NCBI GenBank assembly: GCA_963649145.1
Contig: CAVJGI010000002.1
Span: 10,556 to 74,555 of the forward strand
DNA: 64,000 nt
Reading direction: 5' to 3'
DNA from: SVKR01 sp963649145
GTDB lineage: Bacteria; Bacillota; Clostridia; Oscillospirales; Oscillospiraceae
Positions 23,537 to 32,831 of this stretch are shown here, one piece after another. How positions within the stretch are numbered: position 1 is the first letter of the stretch; every line of letters begins with the position of its first letter. A program made the position numbers and the translations under genes. The notes below the pieces were generated by a model that was not told the origin of the DNA, searched no databases, and was given only the letters and a program-made list of their open reading frames with translations.

Positions 23537-24019
23537 ATGCTGAACTACAGAAGGCTCACCGCGGCGGACGATGCGGCGGTGGCAAAGATCATCCGCGATA
23601 ACTTGGAGGCGCGGCACCTCGATATTCCGGGCACGGCGTATTTTGACCCGGAGCTCGACCGCCTGAGCGCTTATTATGACGCCGCTCCGCGGACGCGGAC
23701 TTATTTCGTCGCGCTGGACGAGGCGGGGCAGGTGATCGGCGGCGTCGGCGCTGCGGAATTTACCGCGATCCCCGGCTGCGCGGAGATCCAGAAGCTCTAT
23801 CTGAGCGACGGCGCAAAGGGGAGAGGCTGCGGAAAAGAGCTGATGCAGATCGCGGAGAATTGGGCGCGCGAAGCCGGATTTCAGCGGCTCTATCTTGAGA
23901 CGCACAGCAGCCTGAAGGCGGCGGTCGGTCTCTACGAAAAGCTGGGCTTCCGCGATATCCCGCGCCCGGCGTCCGTCCTCCACGGAACGATGGACCGCTT
24001 CTTTCTGAAGGAGCTGTGA
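23537..24019 (+). CDS. GNAT-family N-acetyltransferase
   Basis: A 160-residue protein with the GNAT fold: beta strand VIGGVGAAEF, the acetyl-CoA pyrophosphate loop region KGRGCGKELMQ (Q/RxxGxG/A-like) and C-terminal YLETHSSLKAAVGLYEKLGF, the usual GNAT motif B. ATG 23537 follows CAGGAGGAATCACA, an excellent ribosome site. Substrate unknown. It sits alone between a hairpin array and a bidirectional terminator. Confidence 0.88.
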   Translation: MLNYRRLTAADDAAVAKIIRDNLEARHLDIPGTAYFDPELDRLSAYYDAAPRTRTYFVALDEAGQVIGGVGAAEFTAIPGCAEIQKLYLSDGAKGRGCGKELMQIAENWAREAGFQRLYLETHSSLKAAVGLYEKLGFRDIPRPASVLHGTMDRFFLKEL

Positions 24020-24024
24020 ATAAA

Positions 24025-24056
24025 AAAGGAAGCGCCCGGCGGCGCTTCCTTTTTTT
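24025..24056. terminator. Bidirectional terminator between GNAT and HAD genes
   Basis: AAAGGAAGCGCC and GGCGCTTCCTTT arms flanked by A and T runs. Confidence 0.8.
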
Positions 24057-24057
24057 C

Positions 24058-24696
24058 TTATAGACACACCCGGACCAGCTCTGCGGCGGAGCTGAGGTTC
24101 CGGTCGCCGAGCCCTTTTGCCGCGGCGTCGCCGACGCAGGCGAGGGGGAAGCCCCCGGCGCGGGCGGCTGCGGCGCCGGAGGCGGCATCCTCCACGACGA
24201 GGCAGTCCGCGGGCGGGAGCGCGAGCATCTCCGCTGCCTTGAGAAAGACCTCCGGGTCCGGCTTCGCGCGGGTGATGCAGCTGCCGTCGCATACGGCGTC
24301 GAAGAAGCCGCCGAGACCGAGGCGGTCCAGAATAAAGGGTGCGTTGCGGCTCGACGAGCCGACGGCGAGGCGCAGCCCGGCGCGCCGCAGCGCGCGGAGC
24401 ATCTCCGCGACGGCGGGGTCGAGGTCCGCGGGGCTCATCCCGGCGAGCAGCGCGCGGTAGCGCTCGTTTTTCCGCGCGGCGAGCGATTCCTTCTCCGTGT
24501 CGGACCAGCTCCGGCTGCTCTTGGCGAGAATGAGCTCCAGACTTGCCATGCGCGAAACGCCGCGCAGCGCGTCGTTGTCCCGGCGGTCAAAGGGGATGCC
24601 GAGCTCGTCGGCGAGGCTTTTCCAAGCCTGATAGTGATATTCGTCCGTGGAGCAGAGCACGCCGTCCAAGTCAAAGATCACAGCGCGAAAACGCAT
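24058..24696 (-). CDS. HAD-IA hydrolase, beta-phosphoglucomutase-like
   Basis: A 212-residue protein beginning with FDLDGVLCSTDEYHYQAWK, the beta-phosphoglucomutase form of HAD motif I (nucleophile and acid/base Asp). VGSSSRN is motif II, AKPDPEVFL motif III and VVEDAASG motif IV; the cap lies between about 15 and 85. It may isomerise beta-glucose-1-phosphate or dephosphorylate a small phosphate ester. It lies downstream of the ABC importer genes on the same strand but beyond a terminator. Confidence 0.85.
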   Translation of the reverse strand: MRFRAVIFDLDGVLCSTDEYHYQAWKSLADELGIPFDRRDNDALRGVSRMASLELILAKSSRSWSDTEKESLAARKNERYRALLAGMSPADLDPAVAEMLRALRRAGLRLAVGSSSRNAPFILDRLGLGGFFDAVCDGSCITRAKPDPEVFLKAAEMLALPPADCLVVEDAASGAAAARAGGFPLACVGDAAAKGLGDRNLSSAAELVRVCL

Positions 24697-24714
24697 AGTT
24701 TCGCTTCTCCTTTC

Positions 24715-24752
24715 TCAAAAAACGCCCCGGCGCAGCTTCGCTGCACCGGGGC
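24715..24752 (-). terminator. Terminator of the ABC importer operon
   Basis: Arms GCCCCGGTGCAGC and GCTGCGCCGGGGC (one mismatch; 24724-24752), then TTTTTT on the minus strand. Confidence 0.8.
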
Positions 24753-24767
24753 AAAAAACGCGGAATG

Positions 24768-26405
24768 TCAGAACGTCAGCGAGCCGGAGGCGATGCGCTT
24801 ACCGCTGCGGCGGTCGAATAGCATGACCTGATCGCCGGAGACGGAGACGGGAACCTTCGCGCCGATGGTGAACAGCGAGCTGCCGAACACCACGCCGGTC
24901 AGCAGGTAGCCGCCGACGCGGACCTTGATGGTGGATTCCATACCGGTCGGCATCGCACCGTAAATTTCGCCGGAGAGCGAGCCGGTCTCGTCGGAGATGT
25001 CGAGGAACTCCGGACGGATGCCGAGCACGAAGTCTTCATTCGTGACGGCGGGCGCTTCCTGAAGGGCGTCGTCCTCCTCGTCGACCTTGGCGATGTGGTA
25101 GCGGAAGACCTCGTCCTTATTGCCCTTTTCGACATAGCCCTTTTCCGCGGTCTTCGCCTTCAGCGCGGCGGCTTTGTCCGCGTCCGCTTTGTCGCGGGCG
25201 GCGAACCATGCGGCGAGGTCGAGCGGCGTGGAGGGGCGGAAGGTCGCCTTCTCGCCGCCGAGAACAGTGAGCGAGAGACTGCCGTCGGCGTTCTGAGCGC
25301 CGCGGGCCTCCACAAAGTTGATGGACGGGTTGCCCACAAAGTCCGCGACGAAGAGGTTCGCCGGCTGGTGATAGACGTCCAGTGGGGCCTCGTACTGCTG
25401 AAGCACGCCGTTGTCGATGAGGCAGATCTGGGTCGCGAGCGTCATTGCCTCCATCTGGTCGTGGGTGACGTAGACGAAGGTGGAACCGGTCTCGACGTGC
25501 AGACGCTGGAGCTCATAGCGCATTTCGAGGCGGAGCTTCGCGTCGAGGTTGCTGAGCGGCTCGTCCATAAAGAGTACGGTCGGCTCCGGAGCGAGGGTGC
25601 GGGCGATGGCGACGCGCTGCTGCTGACCGCCGGAGAGCTCGGCGGGGTAGCGGTCCATGAACATACCGATCTTGACGATGCGGCTGACGCGGCGGACAGT
25701 GAGGTCGATCTCCTCCTTCGTCAGCTTGCGGGTCGTCAGGATAGGCTCGCCCCCGCGGGTGAAGCGGAACTCGGCGTCCAGCGGCGTTCCGGCGCTCTCT
25801 GCTGCCTTCTTCGCGGCGGCAGTCTTTGCGCGCAGCGTTTCCGCCTCGGCGGTGACGTCCTTGCCGGACTCCAGATGATAGTCAAAGAGCTTCTTCGCCG
25901 TGTACTGGGAGAGGGTGAAGGCGTCGATGAGCTTCAGCACAGCCTTTTTGCCGTCCAGCTTTCCGTCCTTGTCGCGGCACTCGTCCAGCACCGCACGCAC
26001 CTCGGCGGGGGAGGAGAGGATCTCGGCAAGGCGGGCGGCGTTTTTCGCCTCGAAGTCGATCTTCGGCATCGGCTCCTTGACGTTCGCAAGACCGAAGGAG
26101 ATGTTCTGGTAAACGGTCATGTTGGGCCAGAGCGCATAGTTCTGGAACAGGAAACCGACGCGGCGCTTGTTCGGCGGGATGTTGATGCCGAGCGCACTGT
26201 CGAAAACGACGGTGTCGCCGATGGTGATGCGCCCGCTCGTCGGGGTCTCAAGACCCGCGATCATACGCAGCGTGGTCGTCTTGCCGCAGCCGGAGGGACC
26301 CAGCAGCGTGACGAAGGCGTTGTCGGCGATGGTGAGGCTCAGGTCCTCAACGGCGTAGAATTTGCCCCAGCGCTTGGTGACGTGTTCAAGTTTGATTTCA
26401 GGCAT
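24768..26405 (-). CDS. ABC importer ATP-binding subunit with a large internal insertion
   Basis: A 545-residue ATPase, much longer than the 350-370 usual for this MalK/FbpC-like group. Walker A GPSGCGKTT (36-44), Q-loop Gln88 in FQNYALWPNMT, signature LSGGQ (257-261), Walker B VLFMDEP (277-283) and H-loop His315 are all present. The Q-loop to signature distance is about 170 residues rather than about 50: a Lys/Glu/Ala-rich block (roughly 108-235) is inserted in the helical subdomain. A second charged insert (about 390-450) interrupts the C-terminal TOBE region. It energises the adjacent permease. Confidence 0.92.
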   Translation of the reverse strand: MPEIKLEHVTKRWGKFYAVEDLSLTIADNAFVTLLGPSGCGKTTTLRMIAGLETPTSGRITIGDTVVFDSALGINIPPNKRRVGFLFQNYALWPNMTVYQNISFGLANVKEPMPKIDFEAKNAARLAEILSSPAEVRAVLDECRDKDGKLDGKKAVLKLIDAFTLSQYTAKKLFDYHLESGKDVTAEAETLRAKTAAAKKAAESAGTPLDAEFRFTRGGEPILTTRKLTKEEIDLTVRRVSRIVKIGMFMDRYPAELSGGQQQRVAIARTLAPEPTVLFMDEPLSNLDAKLRLEMRYELQRLHVETGSTFVYVTHDQMEAMTLATQICLIDNGVLQQYEAPLDVYHQPANLFVADFVGNPSINFVEARGAQNADGSLSLTVLGGEKATFRPSTPLDLAAWFAARDKADADKAAALKAKTAEKGYVEKGNKDEVFRYHIAKVDEEDDALQEAPAVTNEDFVLGIRPEFLDISDETGSLSGEIYGAMPTGMESTIKVRVGGYLLTGVVFGSSLFTIGAKVPVSVSGDQVMLFDRRSGKRIASGSLTF

Positions 26406-26408
26406 GAT

Positions 26409-28238
26409 TTAACCTCCGATTCCCTTGTCGAGGCTCGCGCCCGTGACCTTGTTGACAAGCGCGTTGCAGACAAGAATGGTGATGATGAGGATCAGGTTGA
26501 TGCCGCTGGAGAAGGCGTAAAGCCCCATCTCGTCGAAGTAGTCCAGCGTGGTGGAGAGGATGAAGCCCTGCACGCAGAGCAGCATGAAAAGCGAGAGCTC
26601 GCGCAGGCAGGTCATAAACGGCAGCAGGAAGCCGGAGATGATGGAGGACTTCTGGATCGGGATGATGATGCGCGTCATGCGCTTCCACCACGGGATGTTC
26701 TGGATGATCGCCGCCTCCTCAATCTCGCCGGAGAGCTGGAGCATGGAGTTCAAGGAGCTGCGGCTCGCGAAGGGGATATACTTGACCGTGCCGGCGATGA
26801 TGAGCAGCGTGTAGGTGTTGAAGAGGTTCAGCTTCTCCGTCGAGAACAGGATGAAGAACGCGACGCCGACGGCGATGGAGGGCATCAGATAGGGCAGGAA
26901 GGCGATGGAGTTGACGTAGTTCGCCCAGCGGCTGCGGCGGTTTTTGGAGACCGCATAGCCGATCATGGTGCCGATGGAGCCGGCGAGCAGCGCGCAGGCG
27001 ACGGAGGTCAGTATCGTGCCCTTAAAAGCGCGCCAGATGGTTTCGTTATATAGGATACCCTTCTGACCGTACATGCCGTTTTCCGTGATGTTCTCGTTCG
27101 TCAGCCACCACTTCGTCGTGAGGTTCGAGGCGTCGCCCGTGTAGAGGAAGGAGTAGTCGCCGGGGTTCGGGAGGAAGGTCTCGAACGCGAAGGAGATGAT
27201 GGGGAAGATGCTGGTGAAGAAGGTGATGATGACGAGGATGAGCGCGATGACGATGCGTCCGGCTTTGCCGAGACGGATCTTGGAGATCTGCCCGGATTTG
27301 CCGGTGACGGTCGTGTAGTTCTTGCGGCTGCGCAGCGAGAACTGGTTGAGCAGCATGATCGCGACGCCGAAGACCATCATAATGATGGCGAGGATGCTCG
27401 CTTCGCCGGTGTACTTGCTGTTCATGGAGATATACTTCGTGCTGAGCGTGCTGAGTCCGAGATAGTGCGGCACGGGGTAAGAGCCCATCGCGCTGCCGAA
27501 CACGAGCAATATCGTGGACAGAATGGCGGGCTTCACGAGCGGGAGCGTCACGCGGAACATGGTGCGCCATTTCGGGGTGTCCAGAATGGTCGCGGCTTCC
27601 TCAAGGTTCGCGTCCATATTCCGGAAAATGCCGCCGATGAGGATATAGGCGAAGGGCGCGTAGTGCAGACCCAGCACCATCAGGCTCGGAAACAGGCCCT
27701 TGCACCACCACATCGGCATATTGATGCCGAAGAGCGCGGCGAGCAGACCGTTGCTCGTGCCGGTGACGGCGTTGGAGTTGAAGAGGTTCTGCCACACGAC
27801 GGCGAGCGTCCACTGCGGCATAATGTAGGGGAAAATGAAGATGGAGCTCAGATATTTTCTCCAAGCGAGGTCCGTGCGCGTGATGAGAAACGCGAACAGC
27901 CCGCCGAAGATAATGGACACCACGCAGGTGCCGAAGGCGAGCAGGACGGTGTTGAGCAGCGGCGTCCAGAGGTTCGTCTTGGCAAGGCGGCTGGTGAAAA
28001 GGTCTACGTAGTTGACAACGGTGTAGCCGGAGGACTGGCCCGTCAGGTGGGCGTCGATCGTGCCGGCATGGATCTTGAAGGTGTCCTCCACGATGGCGAC
28101 GATGGGGGCGACCGTTGTAAAGGTCAGGATGATGCCGAGCAGCACGAGGATGACGTTGTGCGGCTTGGAAAAGAAGGTCTTGAGCTTGTTTAGGATGATC
28201 GTGCCTTGGCTTGCGCGGAGGGTGGTTGACTCGTTCAT
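26409..28238 (-). CDS. ABC importer permease, two fused membrane domains (FbpB/AfuB type)
   Basis: A 609-residue protein made of two MetI-like permease halves with about twelve membrane segments in total. Each half carries an EAA coupling motif: LEEAATILDTPKWRTMFRVTLPLVKP in the first and IEEAAIIQNIPWWKRMTRIIIPI in the second. Fused permeases of this type serve importers of ferric iron, phosphorylated sugars, phosphonates or polyamines, so the substrate is open. It ends 3 bases before the ATPase gene and starts after a hairpin that separates it from the binding protein. Confidence 0.9.
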   Translation of the reverse strand: MNESTTLRASQGTIILNKLKTFFSKPHNVILVLLGIILTFTTVAPIVAIVEDTFKIHAGTIDAHLTGQSSGYTVVNYVDLFTSRLAKTNLWTPLLNTVLLAFGTCVVSIIFGGLFAFLITRTDLAWRKYLSSIFIFPYIMPQWTLAVVWQNLFNSNAVTGTSNGLLAALFGINMPMWWCKGLFPSLMVLGLHYAPFAYILIGGIFRNMDANLEEAATILDTPKWRTMFRVTLPLVKPAILSTILLVFGSAMGSYPVPHYLGLSTLSTKYISMNSKYTGEASILAIIMMVFGVAIMLLNQFSLRSRKNYTTVTGKSGQISKIRLGKAGRIVIALILVIITFFTSIFPIISFAFETFLPNPGDYSFLYTGDASNLTTKWWLTNENITENGMYGQKGILYNETIWRAFKGTILTSVACALLAGSIGTMIGYAVSKNRRSRWANYVNSIAFLPYLMPSIAVGVAFFILFSTEKLNLFNTYTLLIIAGTVKYIPFASRSSLNSMLQLSGEIEEAAIIQNIPWWKRMTRIIIPIQKSSIISGFLLPFMTCLRELSLFMLLCVQGFILSTTLDYFDEMGLYAFSSGINLILIITILVCNALVNKVTGASLDKGIGG

Positions 28239-28277
28239 GGCTTCCTCCTCTCAGATTTTCGGAGCCGGGGGCGTTTT

Positions 28278-28319
28278 GGAAAGGAAGCGCCCTTGGATGC
28301 TTATGATCCAAGGGCGCTT
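28278..28319 (-). terminator. Hairpin between binding protein and permease genes
   Basis: 14-bp arms AAGCGCCCTTGGAT (28285-28298) and ATCCAAGGGCGCTT (28306-28319) followed by CCTTTCC on the minus strand. The weak T tract suits a partial terminator or mRNA-stabilising stem that leaves the binding protein in excess. Confidence 0.6.
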
Positions 28320-28368
28320 TGCTTTAACTTGAATATTTCAGCGCCGGGGAAGGGGTAGCTTAGCGCTT

Positions 28369-29790
28369 TTAGCCCGCGCTGTACTTCGTCAGCATCTCGA
28401 TCCAGCTGCCGACGGTGAAGGCGACGGAGGCGCAGTACTCAGGATCTTCGAGCACGAGCTTGCCGTCGGTGGTCCACCACTCATAGCCGTGGTCGTTCTT
28501 CGCGGCGAACTTGACGGTGGTGCCGTCCTCGTCCATACCGCCGATGGAGTGATGGAAGTTGGCCTCGGTCTCCTCGGCAACGATCGGGTTGCTGGAGTAG
28601 CCGCCCATGTCCTTGCCCCAAGCGGAGAAGCCGTCGGCGGTGCAGGTCATGTAAGCGATGAAGGCGCAGGCAGTCCAAGGCAGGGGGCTGTTGTCGGTGA
28701 CGAACAGATAGTGGCAGTAGCCGTAGCCGCCGATGCCCTCGTAGCCGTCCTCATAAGCGGCGACCTTGACGTTGTTGACGGAAACGGTAGCGGACTCCTC
28801 GACGGAGCGGAGCTTGGAGTAAACGATCAGACCGAACTGATCCTTCGCGGAAGCGTCCACGAGGGTGTTGCAGATCGGGCCGTCGTCGGTCTGGGCGTTG
28901 TAGCTCTCGACCCAGAGCTTGATCCACGCAAGGGCGTAAGCGCCGTCGGCGCCGAGACCGAGGTCAGCGGCCTCAGACTCCATCTCCTTGATGGTGGGCT
29001 CGAAGTAAGCCTGCTCGTCGGCGGGCAGAGCCTCATAGGACTCCTTCAGCCAAGCGGCATAGTCGTCGCGGGTCAGCATGTAAAGGAAGTTCTTGCCGAC
29101 GATCTCGGAGTCGATGTCCATGAACAGGCCATGCTCGCCCTCGGCGATGAAGTCCCAGCAGTTGTCGTAGGTCTTGTCGCCGACGCAGTTGTACATGAAG
29201 ACTTTGTTCAGGGTCTGGAGCGGCAGGAAGCCGGTGTAGTCCTCGGCGGTGGTGCCGTTGGCGTCAGCCCAGTCCTTCGGGATGAAGGTGTCCAGAATAC
29301 CGGTCTGGACCATCTTGCTCTCGATCTGGTTGCCGTCCTGAATCAGGGTCATGGCGAAGGTTCCGGTGGTCTTCAGAGAGTCAGCGGTCAGCTGATCGAA
29401 GATCTTGTTGTTCTTCGGCTGCTGCCACTCGAACTGCATGTCGTAGCTGGAGTCGATGGTCTTCAGATACTCGATGAACAGGGGCAGAGCGCTCTTGCCG
29501 CGGCTGGAGTTGCCGACGCCGTAGAACATCTTGCCGTTGGATTCCTCGATGGCTTTCTTGGCGAGCTCCTCAAGGGTCATGCTTTCGGCTTCCTTGATGA
29601 TCTTCTGGACCTCGGTGAGGTTCTCCTCGACCTCAGGGGTCTTGGTCTCCTCAGGGGTCTTGTCCTCGCTGCCGCCGTTGTTGGTGGTGTCCGGGGTCTT
29701 GGTCGGGTCAGGCGTGTTGGTCTGTGTGCCGCAGGCGGCCAGAGCAAACACCATGACGAGCGCAAGAATCAGAGCAATGATCTTTTTCAA
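28369..29790 (-). CDS. ABC importer substrate-binding lipoprotein
   Basis: A 473-residue protein. The TTG at 29790 is chosen because GGAGGA precedes it and it opens directly into a lipoprotein signal peptide (KKIIALILALVMVFALAACG, Cys20). A Thr/Pro/Glu linker (about 22-52) is followed by a two-lobed periplasmic-binding-protein-like domain rich in aromatic residues (Trp, Tyr). It is the first gene of the importer operon. The substrate cannot be deduced; aromatic clusters would suit a sugar-type ligand but this is weak evidence. Confidence 0.85.
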   Translation of the reverse strand: MKKIIALILALVMVFALAACGTQTNTPDPTKTPDTTNNGGSEDKTPEETKTPEVEENLTEVQKIIKEAESMTLEELAKKAIEESNGKMFYGVGNSSRGKSALPLFIEYLKTIDSSYDMQFEWQQPKNNKIFDQLTADSLKTTGTFAMTLIQDGNQIESKMVQTGILDTFIPKDWADANGTTAEDYTGFLPLQTLNKVFMYNCVGDKTYDNCWDFIAEGEHGLFMDIDSEIVGKNFLYMLTRDDYAAWLKESYEALPADEQAYFEPTIKEMESEAADLGLGADGAYALAWIKLWVESYNAQTDDGPICNTLVDASAKDQFGLIVYSKLRSVEESATVSVNNVKVAAYEDGYEGIGGYGYCHYLFVTDNSPLPWTACAFIAYMTCTADGFSAWGKDMGGYSSNPIVAEETEANFHHSIGGMDEDGTTVKFAAKNDHGYEWWTTDGKLVLEDPEYCASVAFTVGSWIEMLTKYSAG

Positions 29791-29933
29791 AATAGTGTCC
29801 TCCTCATAAATTTTTGTCCGAAACGGCGAAAGCCGCCGTCCCAACGTCTTCATTCTACGGACTCGTTGCACAAATGAACAGTGGACGATCCTGCGTTATT
29901 TTGTGTTTCCCTGCGATTCTTTCAATTTTTGGC

Positions 29934-29962
29934 TTAAATTTTGTGAAAAAGTGTGATATAAT
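29934..29962 (+). promoter_or_regulatory. Promoter of the binding-protein/kinase/regulator cassette
   Basis: TTAAAT at 29934-29939, 17 bases, TATAAT at 29957-29962 with an extended -10 TG. It gives a leader of about 115 bases before the ATG at 30083. Confidence 0.55.
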
Positions 29963-30082
29963 CAGCCCGACGGGGCGGAGAAGTTGTATAAAACGTTCGG
30001 ACGACCGGATTACATGTACGTTCTGAACGATATACAGCCGTCCGCCATGAACGGACAGAATTCGACATACGGAGAAACGACT

Positions 30083-31111
30083 ATGCGCGTAAAACGCAGC
30101 TTTATCCGCATATTGACCCTCGCGCTCGCGCTGCTGCTCCTCGCCGGCTGCGGGGAGAGCGCGCCGCAGGAGGACCTCGCCCCCGCGGAGAGCGAGCGCC
30201 TTGTGCTCTATACCTCCCATAAGCGCGAGGTGTGGTGGCCCATCGTGAAGGAATTTGAACAGCGCACCGGCATCTGGGTCGAGGTCGTCGAGGGCGGCAC
30301 GAACGAGCTGCTCGAACGGCTCGAAGGCGAAAAGACCGCGCCGCGGGCGGACGTGATGTTCGGCGGCGGCGTGGAGAGCCTCGACGCCTGCCGCGCGCTT
30401 TTTGAGAGCTACACCTGCGAGGGAGCGGAGGAGATCCTGCCCGCTTACCGCGCCGCGGACGACGTGTGGACGCCGTTTTCCGCGCTGCCGGTGGTCCTTA
30501 TCTATAACCCGAAGCTCGCCGCGCCCGGCGCGCTGACGGGCTGGGCGGACCTGCTCGACGAGGCTTGGCGCGGGGAGATCGCCTTCGCCGATCCCGCCGT
30601 GTCCGGCTCCTGCTTCACCGCGCTCATGACCTTCGTCAGCGCCGTCGACCTCGAAACGGACGCCGCGCTCCGCGCCTTCGCCGAGGCGCTCGACGGCGTG
30701 CAGCTCGGCGGCTCCGGCGAGATCGTCAGCGCCGTGTCCGGCGGCGAAGCCCGCGTCGGCGTAACGCTGGAGGAGACCGCCTGCAAGCGCATCGCCGCCG
30801 GGGACGAGATCGCGCTCGTCTACCCCGCGGACGGGACGAGCTGCGTGCCGGACGGCACCGCCGTCGTCGCCGGTGCGCCGCACGCGGAAAACGCCCGCGC
30901 CTTCGTCGACTTCACCATCAGCCGCGACGTACAGAATCTTCTGCAAAGCGCGCTGAGCCGCCGCTCCGTGCGCGCCGATCTGGACGCGCCGGAGGGCCTT
31001 CCACCGCTCGCGGACATCGCCATGGTCGACTATGACGTCCGCTGGGCGAGCGAGATGCACGAGTCGCTGCTGATGAGCTGGGAATTTTATTTCGGAGCGG
31101 AGGAGCCCTGA
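30083..31111 (+). CDS. Substrate-binding lipoprotein of the FbpA/AfuA group, likely sensor accessory
   Basis: A 342-residue lipoprotein (lipobox LLAGC, about Cys24) with the iron/phosphosugar-type binding protein fold: LVLYTSHKREVWWPIVKEFEQRTGIWVEVVEGG start, RADVMFGGG, PVVLIYNPKLAAPG and GWADLLDEAWRGEIAFADP. It is two bases before a LytS/YesM kinase and far from the ABC genes, which are divergent. The arrangement suggests that it binds the ligand and reports it to the kinase, as binding proteins do in several three-component systems. Direct import remains possible. Confidence 0.85.
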   Translation: MRVKRSFIRILTLALALLLLAGCGESAPQEDLAPAESERLVLYTSHKREVWWPIVKEFEQRTGIWVEVVEGGTNELLERLEGEKTAPRADVMFGGGVESLDACRALFESYTCEGAEEILPAYRAADDVWTPFSALPVVLIYNPKLAAPGALTGWADLLDEAWRGEIAFADPAVSGSCFTALMTFVSAVDLETDAALRAFAEALDGVQLGGSGEIVSAVSGGEARVGVTLEETACKRIAAGDEIALVYPADGTSCVPDGTAVVAGAPHAENARAFVDFTISRDVQNLLQSALSRRSVRADLDAPEGLPPLADIAMVDYDVRWASEMHESLLMSWEFYFGAEEP

Positions 31112-31112
31112 G

Positions 31113-32831
31113 ATGAAAGCAAAAAAACGCCGCTCTTACCGCAAACGGCTCAACGCCGCCTTCCTCGCCGTGTCGCTCGTGCCGCTGCTGCTCTGCTCCG
31201 CGCTGCTGCTCCAGATCTTCCGGCTTCGCACGGCGGCAGCCGCCCAGCAGACGGCGGAGGACCACCTCCTCGCCGCCTCCGCCGCGCTCGACACGCTCCG
31301 CACCGCGCTCGATGACGCCGCGGACGCCCTCCGGCGCGACGCGATCGTCCGCCTTGCGCTTACCGGCGCTTCGGACACCGCGGCGGTCTATGACCATATT
31401 TTCGACACGACAGAGTCCGTCCGCGCCATCGCGCGCGTGGACCTCTATGATGCCGCGGGGCGCTGGCGCTATTCCACGCGCTCCGCGCCGCTCGCCACCT
31501 CGCTCCCGACGGACTGGGGCGTGCTCCACGCCGCGGCGGGCGCGGGACCGGACGGGCTCGTGCTCTGCGCCGCGGAGGAGAACGCCGGCGGCGACGCGCC
31601 GCTGCTCTATGCCGCCGCGATGCTCGCCGACAGCGCGGGGGACGCCGCAGGCTATCTTGTCGTGAGTTTAAGCGAGAGCCAGCTCCGCGCGCTGCTCGGC
31701 GCTTCCGCCGGCGCGCAGAACGAGCTGCTGGTGCTCGACGGCTACTGGCGCGCGGTCTTCTGCACCCAGCCGAGCCAGACGGAGACGCTCGCCGCCGCGC
31801 TGCGCGCCCAGCTGCTCTCCGGCGACCGTCTCGCGGGGCTCGGCGACGACTTTAATTACACGGTCCGCCGCCACGCGGGGACCGGGCTCTCCCTTGTGCT
31901 CCAGCAGCCGCAGGTGTTTACCCACGCGACGGAGCGCATGCTCTATTCCATCGGCGCGCTCTGCGGACTTGTCTGCATCGCGCTCAGCATCCTGCTGAGT
32001 CTCCAGCTCAGCCGCCAGATCTTCCGCCCCGTGGGGCGTCTCCACGACGCCATCGGGCGCGTCGGCGCGGACCATGACCTCTCCGTCCGCGTCCCGGTGC
32101 CGGAGGGGGAGACGGACGAACTCGCCGAGCTCGCCGAGCGCTTCAACGCCATGGTCGACTCGCTCCACCGCAACCAGCAGGCGCTGCTCGAAAACCAGCG
32201 TGCGCTCAACGAGGCGCAGATCCGCATGCTTCAGGCGCAGCTGAACCCCCATTTCCTCTGCAACACGCTGGACACGATGAAGTGGATCAGCAAGATCAAT
32301 CAGGTGCCGCAGGTCGCCGTGATGAGCACGAACCTTGCGGATATCCTGCGCTTCTGCATCTCCCCGGCGGAGTTTGTCCCCCTCCGGCGGGAGCTCGAGA
32401 TTCTGGAGCGCTACGTCGAGATCCAGCGCATCCGCCTCTCGGACAGTTTTAGTTACGGGTCTGATATACCATCGGAGCTTCTGGATGAAACCGTGCCGAA
32501 GATGCTGCTCCAGCCGCTTGCGGAAAACGCGATATTGCACGGGCTCTCCGGCGTGCCGGACGGCAGACTTTTCGTCAGCGCGCGGCGGGAGGGGGACGAC
32601 CTCGTCATCCGCGTGCAGGACAACGGCCCCGGCTTCCCGCCGGAGCTGCTGGGACCCTACCAGCCGCCCGCGGAGCAGACGGGTCACCTTGGGCTGCTGA
32701 ATGTGGACACGATTCTGCGCAAGCAATACGGTGAGGGCTTCGGCCTTTGCCTAGAAAACGCCCCGGAGGGCGGCGCGTGCATCACGGCGCGTCTCCCGGC
32801 TGCGGGGAAGAAGGAGGACGGACAATGCTGA
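31113..32831 (+). CDS. Sensor histidine kinase, LytS/YesM (HPK7) type
   Basis: A 572-residue kinase with two membrane segments (about 18-38 and 275-300) flanking a ~235-residue extracytoplasmic sensor domain, then a HAMP domain (about 300-355). The His_kinase domain has the phosphoacceptor motif AQLNPHFLCNTLD, and the HATPase has LLQPLAENAILHG and QDNGPGFP. It overlaps the downstream AraC-type regulator by 7 bases. It probably controls the divergent importer in response to the ligand captured by the preceding lipoprotein (inference from gene order). Confidence 0.93.
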   Translation: MKAKKRRSYRKRLNAAFLAVSLVPLLLCSALLLQIFRLRTAAAAQQTAEDHLLAASAALDTLRTALDDAADALRRDAIVRLALTGASDTAAVYDHIFDTTESVRAIARVDLYDAAGRWRYSTRSAPLATSLPTDWGVLHAAAGAGPDGLVLCAAEENAGGDAPLLYAAAMLADSAGDAAGYLVVSLSESQLRALLGASAGAQNELLVLDGYWRAVFCTQPSQTETLAAALRAQLLSGDRLAGLGDDFNYTVRRHAGTGLSLVLQQPQVFTHATERMLYSIGALCGLVCIALSILLSLQLSRQIFRPVGRLHDAIGRVGADHDLSVRVPVPEGETDELAELAERFNAMVDSLHRNQQALLENQRALNEAQIRMLQAQLNPHFLCNTLDTMKWISKINQVPQVAVMSTNLADILRFCISPAEFVPLRRELEILERYVEIQRIRLSDSFSYGSDIPSELLDETVPKMLLQPLAENAILHGLSGVPDGRLFVSARREGDDLVIRVQDNGPGFPPELLGPYQPPAEQTGHLGLLNVDTILRKQYGEGFGLCLENAPEGGACITARLPAAGKKEDGQC

